Positions 1 to 5,321 of a DNA stretch of 7,363 bases are shown in pieces. The stretch is from Patescibacteria group bacterium (lineage in GTDB: Bacteria > Patescibacteriota > Saccharimonadia > Saccharimonadales > CAIOMD01). The stretch lies in NCBI GenBank assembly GCA_025453305.1, contig JALOQO010000026.1, positions 1-7,363 of the forward strand. Reading direction: 5' to 3'. The stretch's first letter is position 1, and the number at the start of each line of letters is the position of its first letter. The notes beneath the pieces were generated by a model that had not been told where the DNA came from, made no database searches, and saw nothing but the letters and a program-made list of their open reading frames with translations. The position numbers and the translations under genes were made by a program.

Positions 1-441
1 CGCTTTATCTGCAGAAACCAGCCTTACGGTACCTCCAGTTTTTGGCAGTTGACCAGTAGAAGAATATTTGTAATATTTGTAGTCTATTTGTTGTGATATA
101 AACTCACTGCCAACCACAAATGTTGATTGAGCTAAAACTTTATGATTTTGGTTAAAAGTTGCTATAAATCTAGTTGGAGGCGAAACCCCATCGTGATCTA
201 CTTTTAGATATTGTAGCTCCCAGCCGTTTAATTCTATTGTATCTAACGACGAATTATACAGTTCAATATACTCTATTTGTGGGTCTTCGATTACTAAATC
301 ACTACCAAAACCACCTGTTTGTATTTCGCTAATTATTAACTTACTACCAGACTCTTCGGCCTCCACTCCAGATGGAAATAAAGAGACTGCCACAACAAAA
401 ATAATTAATATATAGATAAGTTTTTGTTTTATAGATAGCAT
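1..441 (-). CDS. Secreted lamin-tail-domain (LTD) protein, N-terminal part
   Basis: The frame starts at ATG 441-439 and stays open to the window edge (147 codons seen, C-terminus missing). I translated it directly. Residues 1-28 form a signal peptide: a short basic start (MLSIKQK), a hydrophobic core and a likely cleavage near VEA-EE. The next ~115 residues fit the LTD beta-sandwich: KLIISEIQTGGFG, then EYIELYNSS, then IELNGWELQY, and later LPKTGGTVRLVSADKA, the usual 'GG-x-V-x-L' strand. LTDs are binding or adaptor modules. Bacterial ones are often secreted and can be fused to hydrolases, including metallo-beta-lactamase-type enzymes. The gene follows comEC by 45 bp in the same direction, so it is probably co-expressed and may act with DNA uptake or surface binding. 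It has no good Shine-Dalgarno sequence at the usual distance. Full length, further domains and anchoring cannot be seen. The family call is firm and the role is inferred. Confidence 0.85.
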   Translation of the reverse strand, partial: MLSIKQKLIYILIIFVVAVSLFPSGVEAEESGSKLIISEIQTGGFGSDLVIEDPQIEYIELYNSSLDTIELNGWELQYLKVDHDGVSPPTRFIATFNQNHKVLAQSTFVVGSEFISQQIDYKYYKYSSTGQLPKTGGTVRLVSADKA

Positions 442-447
442 TTAATT

Positions 448-494
448 AATGTATACCCTTTACGCATTTATAATGCAAGCTCTTTTTTACACAA
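448..494 (-). promoter_or_regulatory. Possible promoter elements before the LTD gene
   Basis: Two candidates overlap the 45-bp gap after comEC. One is TTGTGT (494-489), a 16-nt spacer and TATAAA (472-467), giving a leader of about 19 nt. The other is GTATACATT (456-448), ending six bases before ATG 441 and matching eight of nine bases of the motif before the DUF916-like gene, which would suit a leaderless start. The only purine-rich site, AAAGGG, ends about 14 nt before ATG, too far for a standard ribosome binding site. Neither promoter is proven. Confidence 0.3.
464..476. repeat. Small perfect inverted repeat, 5-bp arms and 3-nt loop
   Basis: GCATT and AATGC flank a three-base loop in the gap between comEC and the LTD gene. 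It covers the TATAAA hexamer of one promoter candidate, so it could be a small operator. A five-pair AT-rich stem is too weak for a terminator, and no T run follows on the minus strand. Chance is a fair explanation. Confidence 0.3.
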
Positions 495-1947
495 TATCAA
501 TTTCAGAAAATCTACAATTAGTCTTGCGCCACATATAAATCATAATAATTATCATCATCGAATAACTTAAAACAATTCCCGTGGGTGATATTTTTATTTC
601 TCCGTAAGCATATGGCGAAACAGACAAATAATTTGCGGTGGATGTCATATATTTTAATATCCAGTAGGTAGGTATGGAGATGATATCAGCTACAAATGAT
701 GAAAAATATGCCATCAATCCAGTTAGTGTGGTTAGCCCCATAGTAAGCGGTACTAATGGCAATATTAATAAGTTTGATATCAAAGCCAATGGTGAATATT
801 GGCTAAAAACAACCGCTACAATCGGAAATGTCGTTATCTGAGCAGCTACTGTGGTAATAATTATCCGTCTTATCGCGGGAACATTGTTAACATCTCCCCA
901 GAAATATCCATTTAACAAAGGTGCTAGAATAATTACCCCGGTAAATGCAGCAAAAGATAAATACCATCCAATATCGCCCCAAATAAAAGAAGGATTTATA
1001 ATAACAGTTAAAGCCGCTACAAACAGCAACAAAACTACAGGATGCACCCGCCTGCCATAATACCAAGCTAATAAGCTAATTCCAGCCACTAATGACGCTC
1101 TAATCATAGTTGCATTAAATCCGGTTAACAACAAAAATAGCCAAATAAATAACAAGCTCATAATAACCGCAATATATCTTGATTGGTTTTTAAAAAATCG
1201 TTTAGAAAAACCAACTATTACAGTCAGGTGAAATCCGCTAGCCACAACTAAATGTATTAAACCCAGTATCATAAAGTTGGCCTTAAGGTCTTCGGATATG
1301 GTGTTTTTTTGGCCAGTAACATAAGCAATACCTAATTGGGCCTGTTCGGCAGGAACATATTTATATACATTGTCAGAAAAAGAGTCTCTAGCTTTTCTGG
1401 CTATATCACCTGGATTTGGTCTATAAATATCTAATAATTGTGCTCTAAATAAAGATCCCGACATAGTGCCAAAACCAGATTGTAATATTCCGCTAAGTGT
1501 AATGACATCACCCCTCTTGACAATTATTTTTTGGTCTATACTTGCCCAAATCGTTCCTGGCACGGCCGTACTCTGAATTGTGAGCTGATTAACCTTTAGC
1601 TTATAGTTACCACTTGGATCTTTGACGGTATCATCACTAACAGTACCCTTTATAGTGACTTTTTTACCATAAAAATCATTATAAACTTGCTGGGTTATAA
1701 TATAATTTGCAGTAACATAACCCCCAATACACAACCCGACTACCAAAGATAATAATATTGATATACCGTGATTAGTTCTCCAAATAATAAATATTAAGCT
1801 CAATGCAATGATCAACACACCATTACTGGATAGCCATAAATAATTTTGGCTGAAAACAAATAGTGAAGACAACATTACCCCAATACTGGAAATAGCAATA
1901 ATCCAAGAAATATGCGGTCTCTGCAAATATCTATATTTAACTATCAT
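487..1947 (-). CDS. comEC: ComEC/Rec2-type DNA uptake channel, short form without hydrolase domain
   Basis: This 486-residue polytopic membrane protein matches the ComEC core, which passes single-stranded DNA across the cytoplasmic membrane in natural transformation. Two or three N-terminal helices (about 13-85) are followed by a soluble OB-fold-like DUF4131 region (about 92-175, with KKVTIKGTV and RGDVITLSG). The Competence domain follows from about 200. Its hallmarks are GLIHLVVASGFHLTVI (229-244), TGFNATMIRASLVA (275-288), WYLSFAAFTGVIILAP (328-343) and AQITTFPI (369-376), with helices on to about residue 472. Full-length ComEC of about 700-800 residues usually ends in a metallo-beta-lactamase-like domain. 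Here the protein stops after the last helix and a short tail, with a clean TAA and no sign of a frameshift. The ATG overlaps the upstream nuclease stop as ATGA and has no clear Shine-Dalgarno sequence, so translation is probably coupled. The family is certain; activity without the hydrolase is inferred. Confidence 0.93.
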   Translation of the reverse strand: MIVKYRYLQRPHISWIIAISSIGVMLSSLFVFSQNYLWLSSNGVLIIALSLIFIIWRTNHGISILLSLVVGLCIGGYVTANYIITQQVYNDFYGKKVTIKGTVSDDTVKDPSGNYKLKVNQLTIQSTAVPGTIWASIDQKIIVKRGDVITLSGILQSGFGTMSGSLFRAQLLDIYRPNPGDIARKARDSFSDNVYKYVPAEQAQLGIAYVTGQKNTISEDLKANFMILGLIHLVVASGFHLTVIVGFSKRFFKNQSRYIAVIMSLLFIWLFLLLTGFNATMIRASLVAGISLLAWYYGRRVHPVVLLLFVAALTVIINPSFIWGDIGWYLSFAAFTGVIILAPLLNGYFWGDVNNVPAIRRIIITTVAAQITTFPIVAVVFSQYSPLALISNLLILPLVPLTMGLTTLTGLMAYFSSFVADIISIPTYWILKYMTSTANYLSVSPYAYGEIKISPTGIVLSYSMMIIIMIYMWRKTNCRFSEIDIV

Positions 1948-2693
1948 TGACTTAAGGAGCTATTTTCAATTGGTAAAAGCTGATCGGGACAATTATTTAA
2001 AATTCGTTTCATGGCGCTATGCTCAGCCCTGGTTACCCAAAGTTTGTATTTTACTTTTACAGCAATTTGTCTAGCTACATACATACACCTGTAGCTTTTA
2101 TTTGGTGGTAGCCAACTAGCAGCATCTTTATCACCTTTTTCTATATTTGTTGGGCCATCTACTGCCAGCAGATTAAGAGGATCATTAGCTAGCTTTATCC
2201 TTTCTTCGTAACTAATATTTTGAGCTCCTTTTTGCCATGCATCAGAAAGAGCAACTACATGATCTATCTGAATATCGCTACTAGTTTGAGCTCCCCTTAC
2301 AAAAGTTATCGTTTCACCAGTGTATGGATCTTCGGTTAAAATCCCACTGTGCACCTGACAATTCGTATAGTTAAGTTCGTCTTTTTCTAAATCTCTTTGT
2401 AATATTAAGTTGCGCAAATCACACCCATTAGCGTTTCCCCAACCCTCTCCAAACTGACTTCTGCTATAGCCTGTTTTTGGAGCTCGACCTTTTATATCTA
2501 ATTTATCTAAAGCTTGCGTTGCCTTAATTGTAGTGTCCGAATAAGAAATATTGTTATATTCGGTAATATCATTATCGATACGGTCTTGTAATGCGGTATT
2601 TATCAAAAAAGCAACAGCTAACACGGATATTATTACCGCCATTGTGCTGCGTCGGTATTTAAAAGTGTCGCTAAAATTTTTATTTTTAAACAT
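1944..2693 (-). CDS. Membrane-anchored or secreted HNH endonuclease (DUF1524-like)
   Basis: This 249-residue protein belongs to the exported HNH nucleases common in actinobacteria. A basic N-terminus (FKYRR) and one hydrophobic segment (about 17-35) act as a signal anchor or signal peptide, so the catalytic part faces outward. Family marks are GYSRSQFGEGWGNANGCDLR (75-94), SGILTEDPYTG (116-126), the catalytic QIDHVVALSDAW (142-153; D144, H145), NDPLNLLAVDGPTNIEKGD (170-188) and WLPPNKSYRCMY (194-205). H145 should be the general base, with the later Asn/Lys/Asp cluster completing a beta-beta-alpha-metal site. Four cysteines after the anchor (91, 112, 203, 235) could form two disulfides, which suits an outside location. 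The TGA stop overlaps the comEC start by four bases, so a role in cutting DNA before uptake, as EndA-type surface nucleases do, is likely. Degrading host or environmental DNA for nucleotides is an alternative. The fold is firm and the role is inferred. Confidence 0.88.
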   Translation of the reverse strand: MFKNKNFSDTFKYRRSTMAVIISVLAVAFLINTALQDRIDNDITEYNNISYSDTTIKATQALDKLDIKGRAPKTGYSRSQFGEGWGNANGCDLRNLILQRDLEKDELNYTNCQVHSGILTEDPYTGETITFVRGAQTSSDIQIDHVVALSDAWQKGAQNISYEERIKLANDPLNLLAVDGPTNIEKGDKDAASWLPPNKSYRCMYVARQIAVKVKYKLWVTRAEHSAMKRILNNCPDQLLPIENSSLSQ

Positions 2694-2699
2694 AGCGGT

Positions 2700-2708
2700 A
2701 CTATATCA
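2700..2708 (-). promoter_or_regulatory. Extended -10-like motif TGATATAGT before the nuclease start
   Basis: The minus strand has TG-A-TATAGT (2708-2700) in the 25-bp gap, six bases before ATG 2693. It has the form of an extended -10 element, which can work without a good -35, and I see no clear -35. It would start RNA at the A of the ATG. No Shine-Dalgarno sequence is present. If real, it would let nuclease and comEC be expressed apart from the surface genes. Confidence 0.35.
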
Positions 2709-2718
2709 AATAATTAAA

Positions 2719-3225
2719 TTATCTTTTAATCTTTTTCTTTTTATACAAAAATGCACCAAAAGCAAGCAAAAACAATACTGTCGCCCCAATAATATAATAT
2801 TCAAATATTTCTGTTTGCCTATATTTGGGATTAAACGGCTTCGCTGGTTCTGCAAGACCAAAAACAGCTCCCTGCGTAGACGGTATATTAATGATATTGT
2901 TTGAATCTTTTTGTGGAATAGCGATTATTATATTGCGACTCGACACCGCAATTCTGTTATCGCTACTTTCAAAAATTGTTTCACCTGGGGGGTTAGTAAT
3001 AATAGGGTCTTGTGGTTCTATAGGGCATGTGTCTGGGGTAAGAAACCTTAGCGTTTGGCTACCGGCATCTATAACTTCGTATAGGCAATCAATAGGCAAT
3101 ATTCTTTGAGTGTACTTTGTACTTTCTGCTTTTGAAATTATTGGAAACGATATAATCAAATTCAGCACTAGGGTGGTTATAATTAAAAGCTTATTATTGC
3201 TAACAATATATCTACTTATTGGCAT
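2719..3225 (-). CDS. Small exported single-pass membrane protein, function unknown
   Basis: I do not recognise a family for this 168-residue protein. It has an N-terminal hydrophobic segment (about 13-31) ending near SKA-ES, a likely signal peptide. An outside region of about 105 residues follows, rich in Pro, Ile and Thr, with two cysteines (47 and 67) that could pair. A transmembrane helix (about 142-160) and a basic tail, YKKKKIKR, end it. The layout resembles a sortase-sorted small surface protein, but I find no LPXTG-like motif before the helix, so the helix itself is probably the anchor. The gene begins 5 bp after the DUF916-like gene stop, so the two are almost surely co-transcribed and probably translationally coupled. 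WxL/csc clusters of Gram-positive bacteria also hold a small anchored protein, which makes a structural partner role plausible but unproven. Confidence 0.75.
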   Translation of the reverse strand: MPISRYIVSNNKLLIITTLVLNLIISFPIISKAESTKYTQRILPIDCLYEVIDAGSQTLRFLTPDTCPIEPQDPIITNPPGETIFESSDNRIAVSSRNIIIAIPQKDSNNIINIPSTQGAVFGLAEPAKPFNPKYRQTEIFEYYIIGATVLFLLAFGAFLYKKKKIKR

Positions 3226-3230
3226 TTAGC

Positions 3231-4541
3231 CTACTCTTTTGGCTTAGAGCTCTTAGACTTTTTTGTAGTAGTTTTATTAGCCTTTTTAGTGCTTTTTTTT
3301 GATTTATCCACGCCCTTAATTGGTTTTTTCTTACTTGCATTGGCTTTAGTCTTGGTGCTTTTAATTTTAATAATATCCTGGTTTGGCTCTTTGGTTTGTG
3401 CTGGTATATTTGGCAGTTTTATAGTTGAACCTTCTTGCAGAGTATAGGGTGCTTTAATGCTGTTAACATGTGCTAGATGGCGCCAATTAGTATTAGTTTT
3501 TTTAGCCAACTCCTGAATATTATCACCGTCTTTTACGATATATTCATGATAGATCTTGGCTTGACGGGGCAAAATATAGTATCTTCGTGCCAAATAGTAT
3601 ATCAAAGCCACCAACAACCCAATTACAGATAATATTATTATAAATGCAAGTGGTTGTGGCCAAATAATAATTAGTCCAGATTTACCATTTACGGTCGTAT
3701 CGACAGAACCCTCCCCCAGCGTATTATCCGTGTTAGAATTATAAGAACCTGTCGCATGTAATCTTACTAACCCGCCCCAATATGGCTTTTTATATTCAAA
3801 ATTGAGTTCAGTTACTGTTCCTGGTAAGGATGGGTATGTTCCTTCAATTGTTTGTAAATTAATACCACAAAGCCTTTTTAGGCTAGCAACTACAGTAGTG
3901 TCTAGAGAAACATTTCCACTATTTTTTAGCTTAACAGTGCCTATAATTTTCCCATTCTGTTCCCTAAGTGATACTTTATCTATTGTGAGTTGTTTATTAA
4001 TCTCACCCGGTACTGTTATTGCCACTCTTATTGCAGACCTAAAATTAAGCGCTATGCCATTACCAACCGCTGCCGGAGCGGCATCTTTTTCTTGTATAGC
4101 AATACATGCATTGTGTTCACCTGGCTGCACATCTTTAGGTATAGTTACAGTAAAAGGTACCGTGGCACTGGACTGTTTAGCTAAGGTTATTTCGTTTCTG
4201 GACAGCTTAATCCAAGATCCAGAATCGTCGGCGGGCTCGGCTGCTTGCTCACACGCAAATGCCCCACCGCTAGAAACTACCGAATCTGTGGCATAAACAA
4301 GTATTGTTTTTTGTTCTTCTGTTGTATTGAAAATTTGTACTGCATCTTTTACAGACTGCCCGGGCTCTAAAGAATACACAAAAATAGACTTGCTGCGAGG
4401 ATTATCGTCTCTGGGGTTAGCAGGGCGACCACCTATAGTAGCACTATCAGCTAAAGCCGTATTACCCAACAGTACAATAGATAAAAATAGTACAACTAGC
4501 AAAAGGCTAATCTTAATGCCTGATTCCAAAACTCTCATCAT
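3231..4541 (-). CDS. DUF916-like surface protein with transmembrane helix, LysM domain and lysine-rich tail
   Basis: This 436-residue protein has a signal peptide (about 1-31, ending TALA-DS), then a two-part beta-sandwich region (about 34-285). The first half has the DUF916 style: RSKSIFVYSLEPGQSVKDAV, an Ile-Phe-Asn-Thr strand near residue 70, and SATVPFTVTIPKDVQPGEHNACIAIQ in pieces between about 125 and 150. The second half (LRE..GKIIGTVKLKNSGNVSLDT) resembles the following host-binding-type domain. Next come a helix (about 295-317), a basic RRYYILPRQAK, a LysM motif (333-376: YIVKDGDNIQELAKKTNTNW through GSTIKLP) and a tail with 19 lysines in its last 46 residues. DUF916 proteins of WxL clusters bind peptidoglycan or partner proteins outside the cell. 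Oddly, the positive-inside rule puts this LysM and tail in the cytoplasm. The start ATGATG lies 13 bp after the WxL-like gene and has no Shine-Dalgarno sequence. Domain calls are good; topology and role are inferred. Confidence 0.82.
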   Translation of the reverse strand: MMRVLESGIKISLLLVVLFLSIVLLGNTALADSATIGGRPANPRDDNPRSKSIFVYSLEPGQSVKDAVQIFNTTEEQKTILVYATDSVVSSGGAFACEQAAEPADDSGSWIKLSRNEITLAKQSSATVPFTVTIPKDVQPGEHNACIAIQEKDAAPAAVGNGIALNFRSAIRVAITVPGEINKQLTIDKVSLREQNGKIIGTVKLKNSGNVSLDTTVVASLKRLCGINLQTIEGTYPSLPGTVTELNFEYKKPYWGGLVRLHATGSYNSNTDNTLGEGSVDTTVNGKSGLIIIWPQPLAFIIILSVIGLLVALIYYLARRYYILPRQAKIYHEYIVKDGDNIQELAKKTNTNWRHLAHVNSIKAPYTLQEGSTIKLPNIPAQTKEPNQDIIKIKSTKTKANASKKKPIKGVDKSKKSTKKANKTTTKKSKSSKPKE

Positions 4542-4546
4542 TTATA

Positions 4547-4555
4547 ATTGTATAC
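4547..4555 (-). promoter_or_regulatory. -10-like motif GTATACAAT just before the DUF916-like start
   Basis: The minus strand reads GTATACAAT, then five bases (TATAA), then ATG 4541. TACAAT (4552-4547) resembles a -10 hexamer, and its placement would put the transcript start at or next to the ATG. The motif overlaps the TAG stop of the upstream gene. There is no Shine-Dalgarno sequence. Leaderless initiation is possible but unproven; coupled translation from upstream mRNA is the alternative. Confidence 0.35.
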
Positions 4556-5259
4556 TAATTTGCGCCTACAGTCAGCGTCATTTGCAGGCTGTAGCTATCT
4601 GCGGGCTGTTCAGCCGGTATAGTTTGAGACAAACCAACATCGGTAAGATAGCCACGCCATATATCATCTGAACCCGCTGCCGCATTTAATAAAGTAACGC
4701 TATCAACAGCTCCAATCTGGTCAAAACCAGTTGATGAACCCTTGGTCACATTTGAATCTGTACAATTTTGACAGTCTGTAACTATACTACTAGCGCTTGG
4801 ATTAACAGTAAGCTGACCTGGACGATTGTCTACATCTGCACCAGCACCATCACTACAGCCAGGATTAGTTCCGGTAGGATCATTAAAGTCATAATTTTGG
4901 GTTGATCCGGTATTTTGCCATAAAGCCGCTGCGCCACTTGTAGCGGCTAAAGAAAGGGTCCATCCACCATCGGCCGCGTCTGGATTAATTACATATAATC
5001 TTTGGGTATTTGTACCCAAAACACCAGTAGATGCATTTACGCCATATTGACAATCAAAAGAAAAGGTTTTTGCGCTAAACGCAACAGATGGCAGAGCTAC
5101 AGGGCTTCGGTTGTTATCTAAAATGTCGGTTGCTAAAGTACCAGAATTTATTGTTTGGTTTAGGGTGGGCGTATTAGCCGCAGAAACAGAAAAGCTTAGT
5201 AAAAATATTAATGTTACTATTAATGCTACAAAAGATATATTATTTTTAATTCGTTGCAT
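4555..5259 (-). CDS. Secreted WxL-like surface protein, paralogue of the neighbour's C-terminal domain
   Basis: This 234-residue protein has a clear signal peptide (about 1-28, SVSAAN). The whole mature chain aligns with the last ~187 residues of the upstream giant protein. Shared blocks are FSFDC (66-70), GGWTLSLAATSGAAALWQN (98-116), YDFNDPTG (123-130), GCSDGAG (134-140), GQLTVNPS (148-155), IGAVDSVTLLNAAAGSDDIW (182-201) and GLSQTIPAEQPADSYSL (209-225). The W-T-L at 100-102 resembles the first motif of WxL cell-wall-binding domains. The usual second W-x-L near the C-terminus is absent (SLQMTLTVGAN), so this is WxL-like rather than a plain member. The acidic, Asn-rich YDFNDP-GCSDG loop could bind calcium. 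Four cysteines (70, 135, 163, 166) may form disulfides. ATG 5259 has a strong Shine-Dalgarno sequence. The DUF916-like gene follows by 13 bp, which matches WxL cluster logic. Export is firm; the WxL link is an inference. Confidence 0.78.
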   Translation of the reverse strand: MQRIKNNISFVALIVTLIFLLSFSVSAANTPTLNQTINSGTLATDILDNNRSPVALPSVAFSAKTFSFDCQYGVNASTGVLGTNTQRLYVINPDAADGGWTLSLAATSGAAALWQNTGSTQNYDFNDPTGTNPGCSDGAGADVDNRPGQLTVNPSASSIVTDCQNCTDSNVTKGSSTGFDQIGAVDSVTLLNAAAGSDDIWRGYLTDVGLSQTIPAEQPADSYSLQMTLTVGAN

Positions 5260-5268
5260 ATGTATTTA

Positions 5269-5273
5269 CTCCT
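5269..5273 (-). promoter_or_regulatory. Strong Shine-Dalgarno sequence for the WxL-like gene
   Basis: On the minus strand AGGAG lies 9 nt before ATG 5259-5257, within AATAGGAGTAAATACAT. It is the only textbook ribosome binding site in the window and fixes this start codon. It suggests the gene has its own leader and is translated efficiently, unlike its neighbours. Confidence 0.85.
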
Positions 5274-5286
5274 ATTGGTTAATTCA

Positions 5287-5316
5287 ATACTACCACATGC
5301 TTATGCTAATAAACAA
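5287..5316 (-). promoter_or_regulatory. Possible sigma70-type promoter before the WxL-like gene
   Basis: In the 62-bp gap after the giant gene, the minus strand has TTGTTT (5316-5311), an 18-nt spacer and TAGTAT (5292-5287). Transcription would begin near 5280 and give a leader of about 20 nt containing the AGGAG site. Both hexamers match the consensus only in part, and the region is AT-rich, so chance matches are likely. No terminator-like hairpin with a T run lies in this gap, so read-through from the giant gene is also possible. Confidence 0.35.
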
Positions 5317-5321
5317 GAAAC

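Noticed and set aside
34..48. LPKTG, a sortase-type motif, in the LTD protein
   Set aside because: It lies inside the LTD core just before GGTVRL, where LTDs commonly have a similar 'L-x-x-x-GG-x-V-x-L' strand. No hydrophobic helix and basic tail follow in the visible part.
1944..1946. TGA read as glycine, as in some CPR lineages
   Set aside because: No in-frame TGA occurs inside any conserved gene here, family glycines use GGN codons, and this TGA is followed at once by TAG in frame, right at the expected end of the nuclease.
2551..2904. Plus-strand open frame of 117 codons across the nuclease and small membrane protein genes
   Set aside because: It spans two well-supported minus-strand genes, and its sequence is low in recognisable structure.
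3802..4296. Plus-strand open frame of 164 codons
   Set aside because: It lies wholly opposite the DUF916-like gene, which has a signal peptide and recognisable domains. Its own product shows no domain and no ribosome binding site; it reflects antisense codon bias.
5260..5321. Terminator after the giant gene
   Set aside because: The 62-bp gap has no stable hairpin followed by a T run on the minus strand; AGCATAAGCAT in it is only a short direct repeat.
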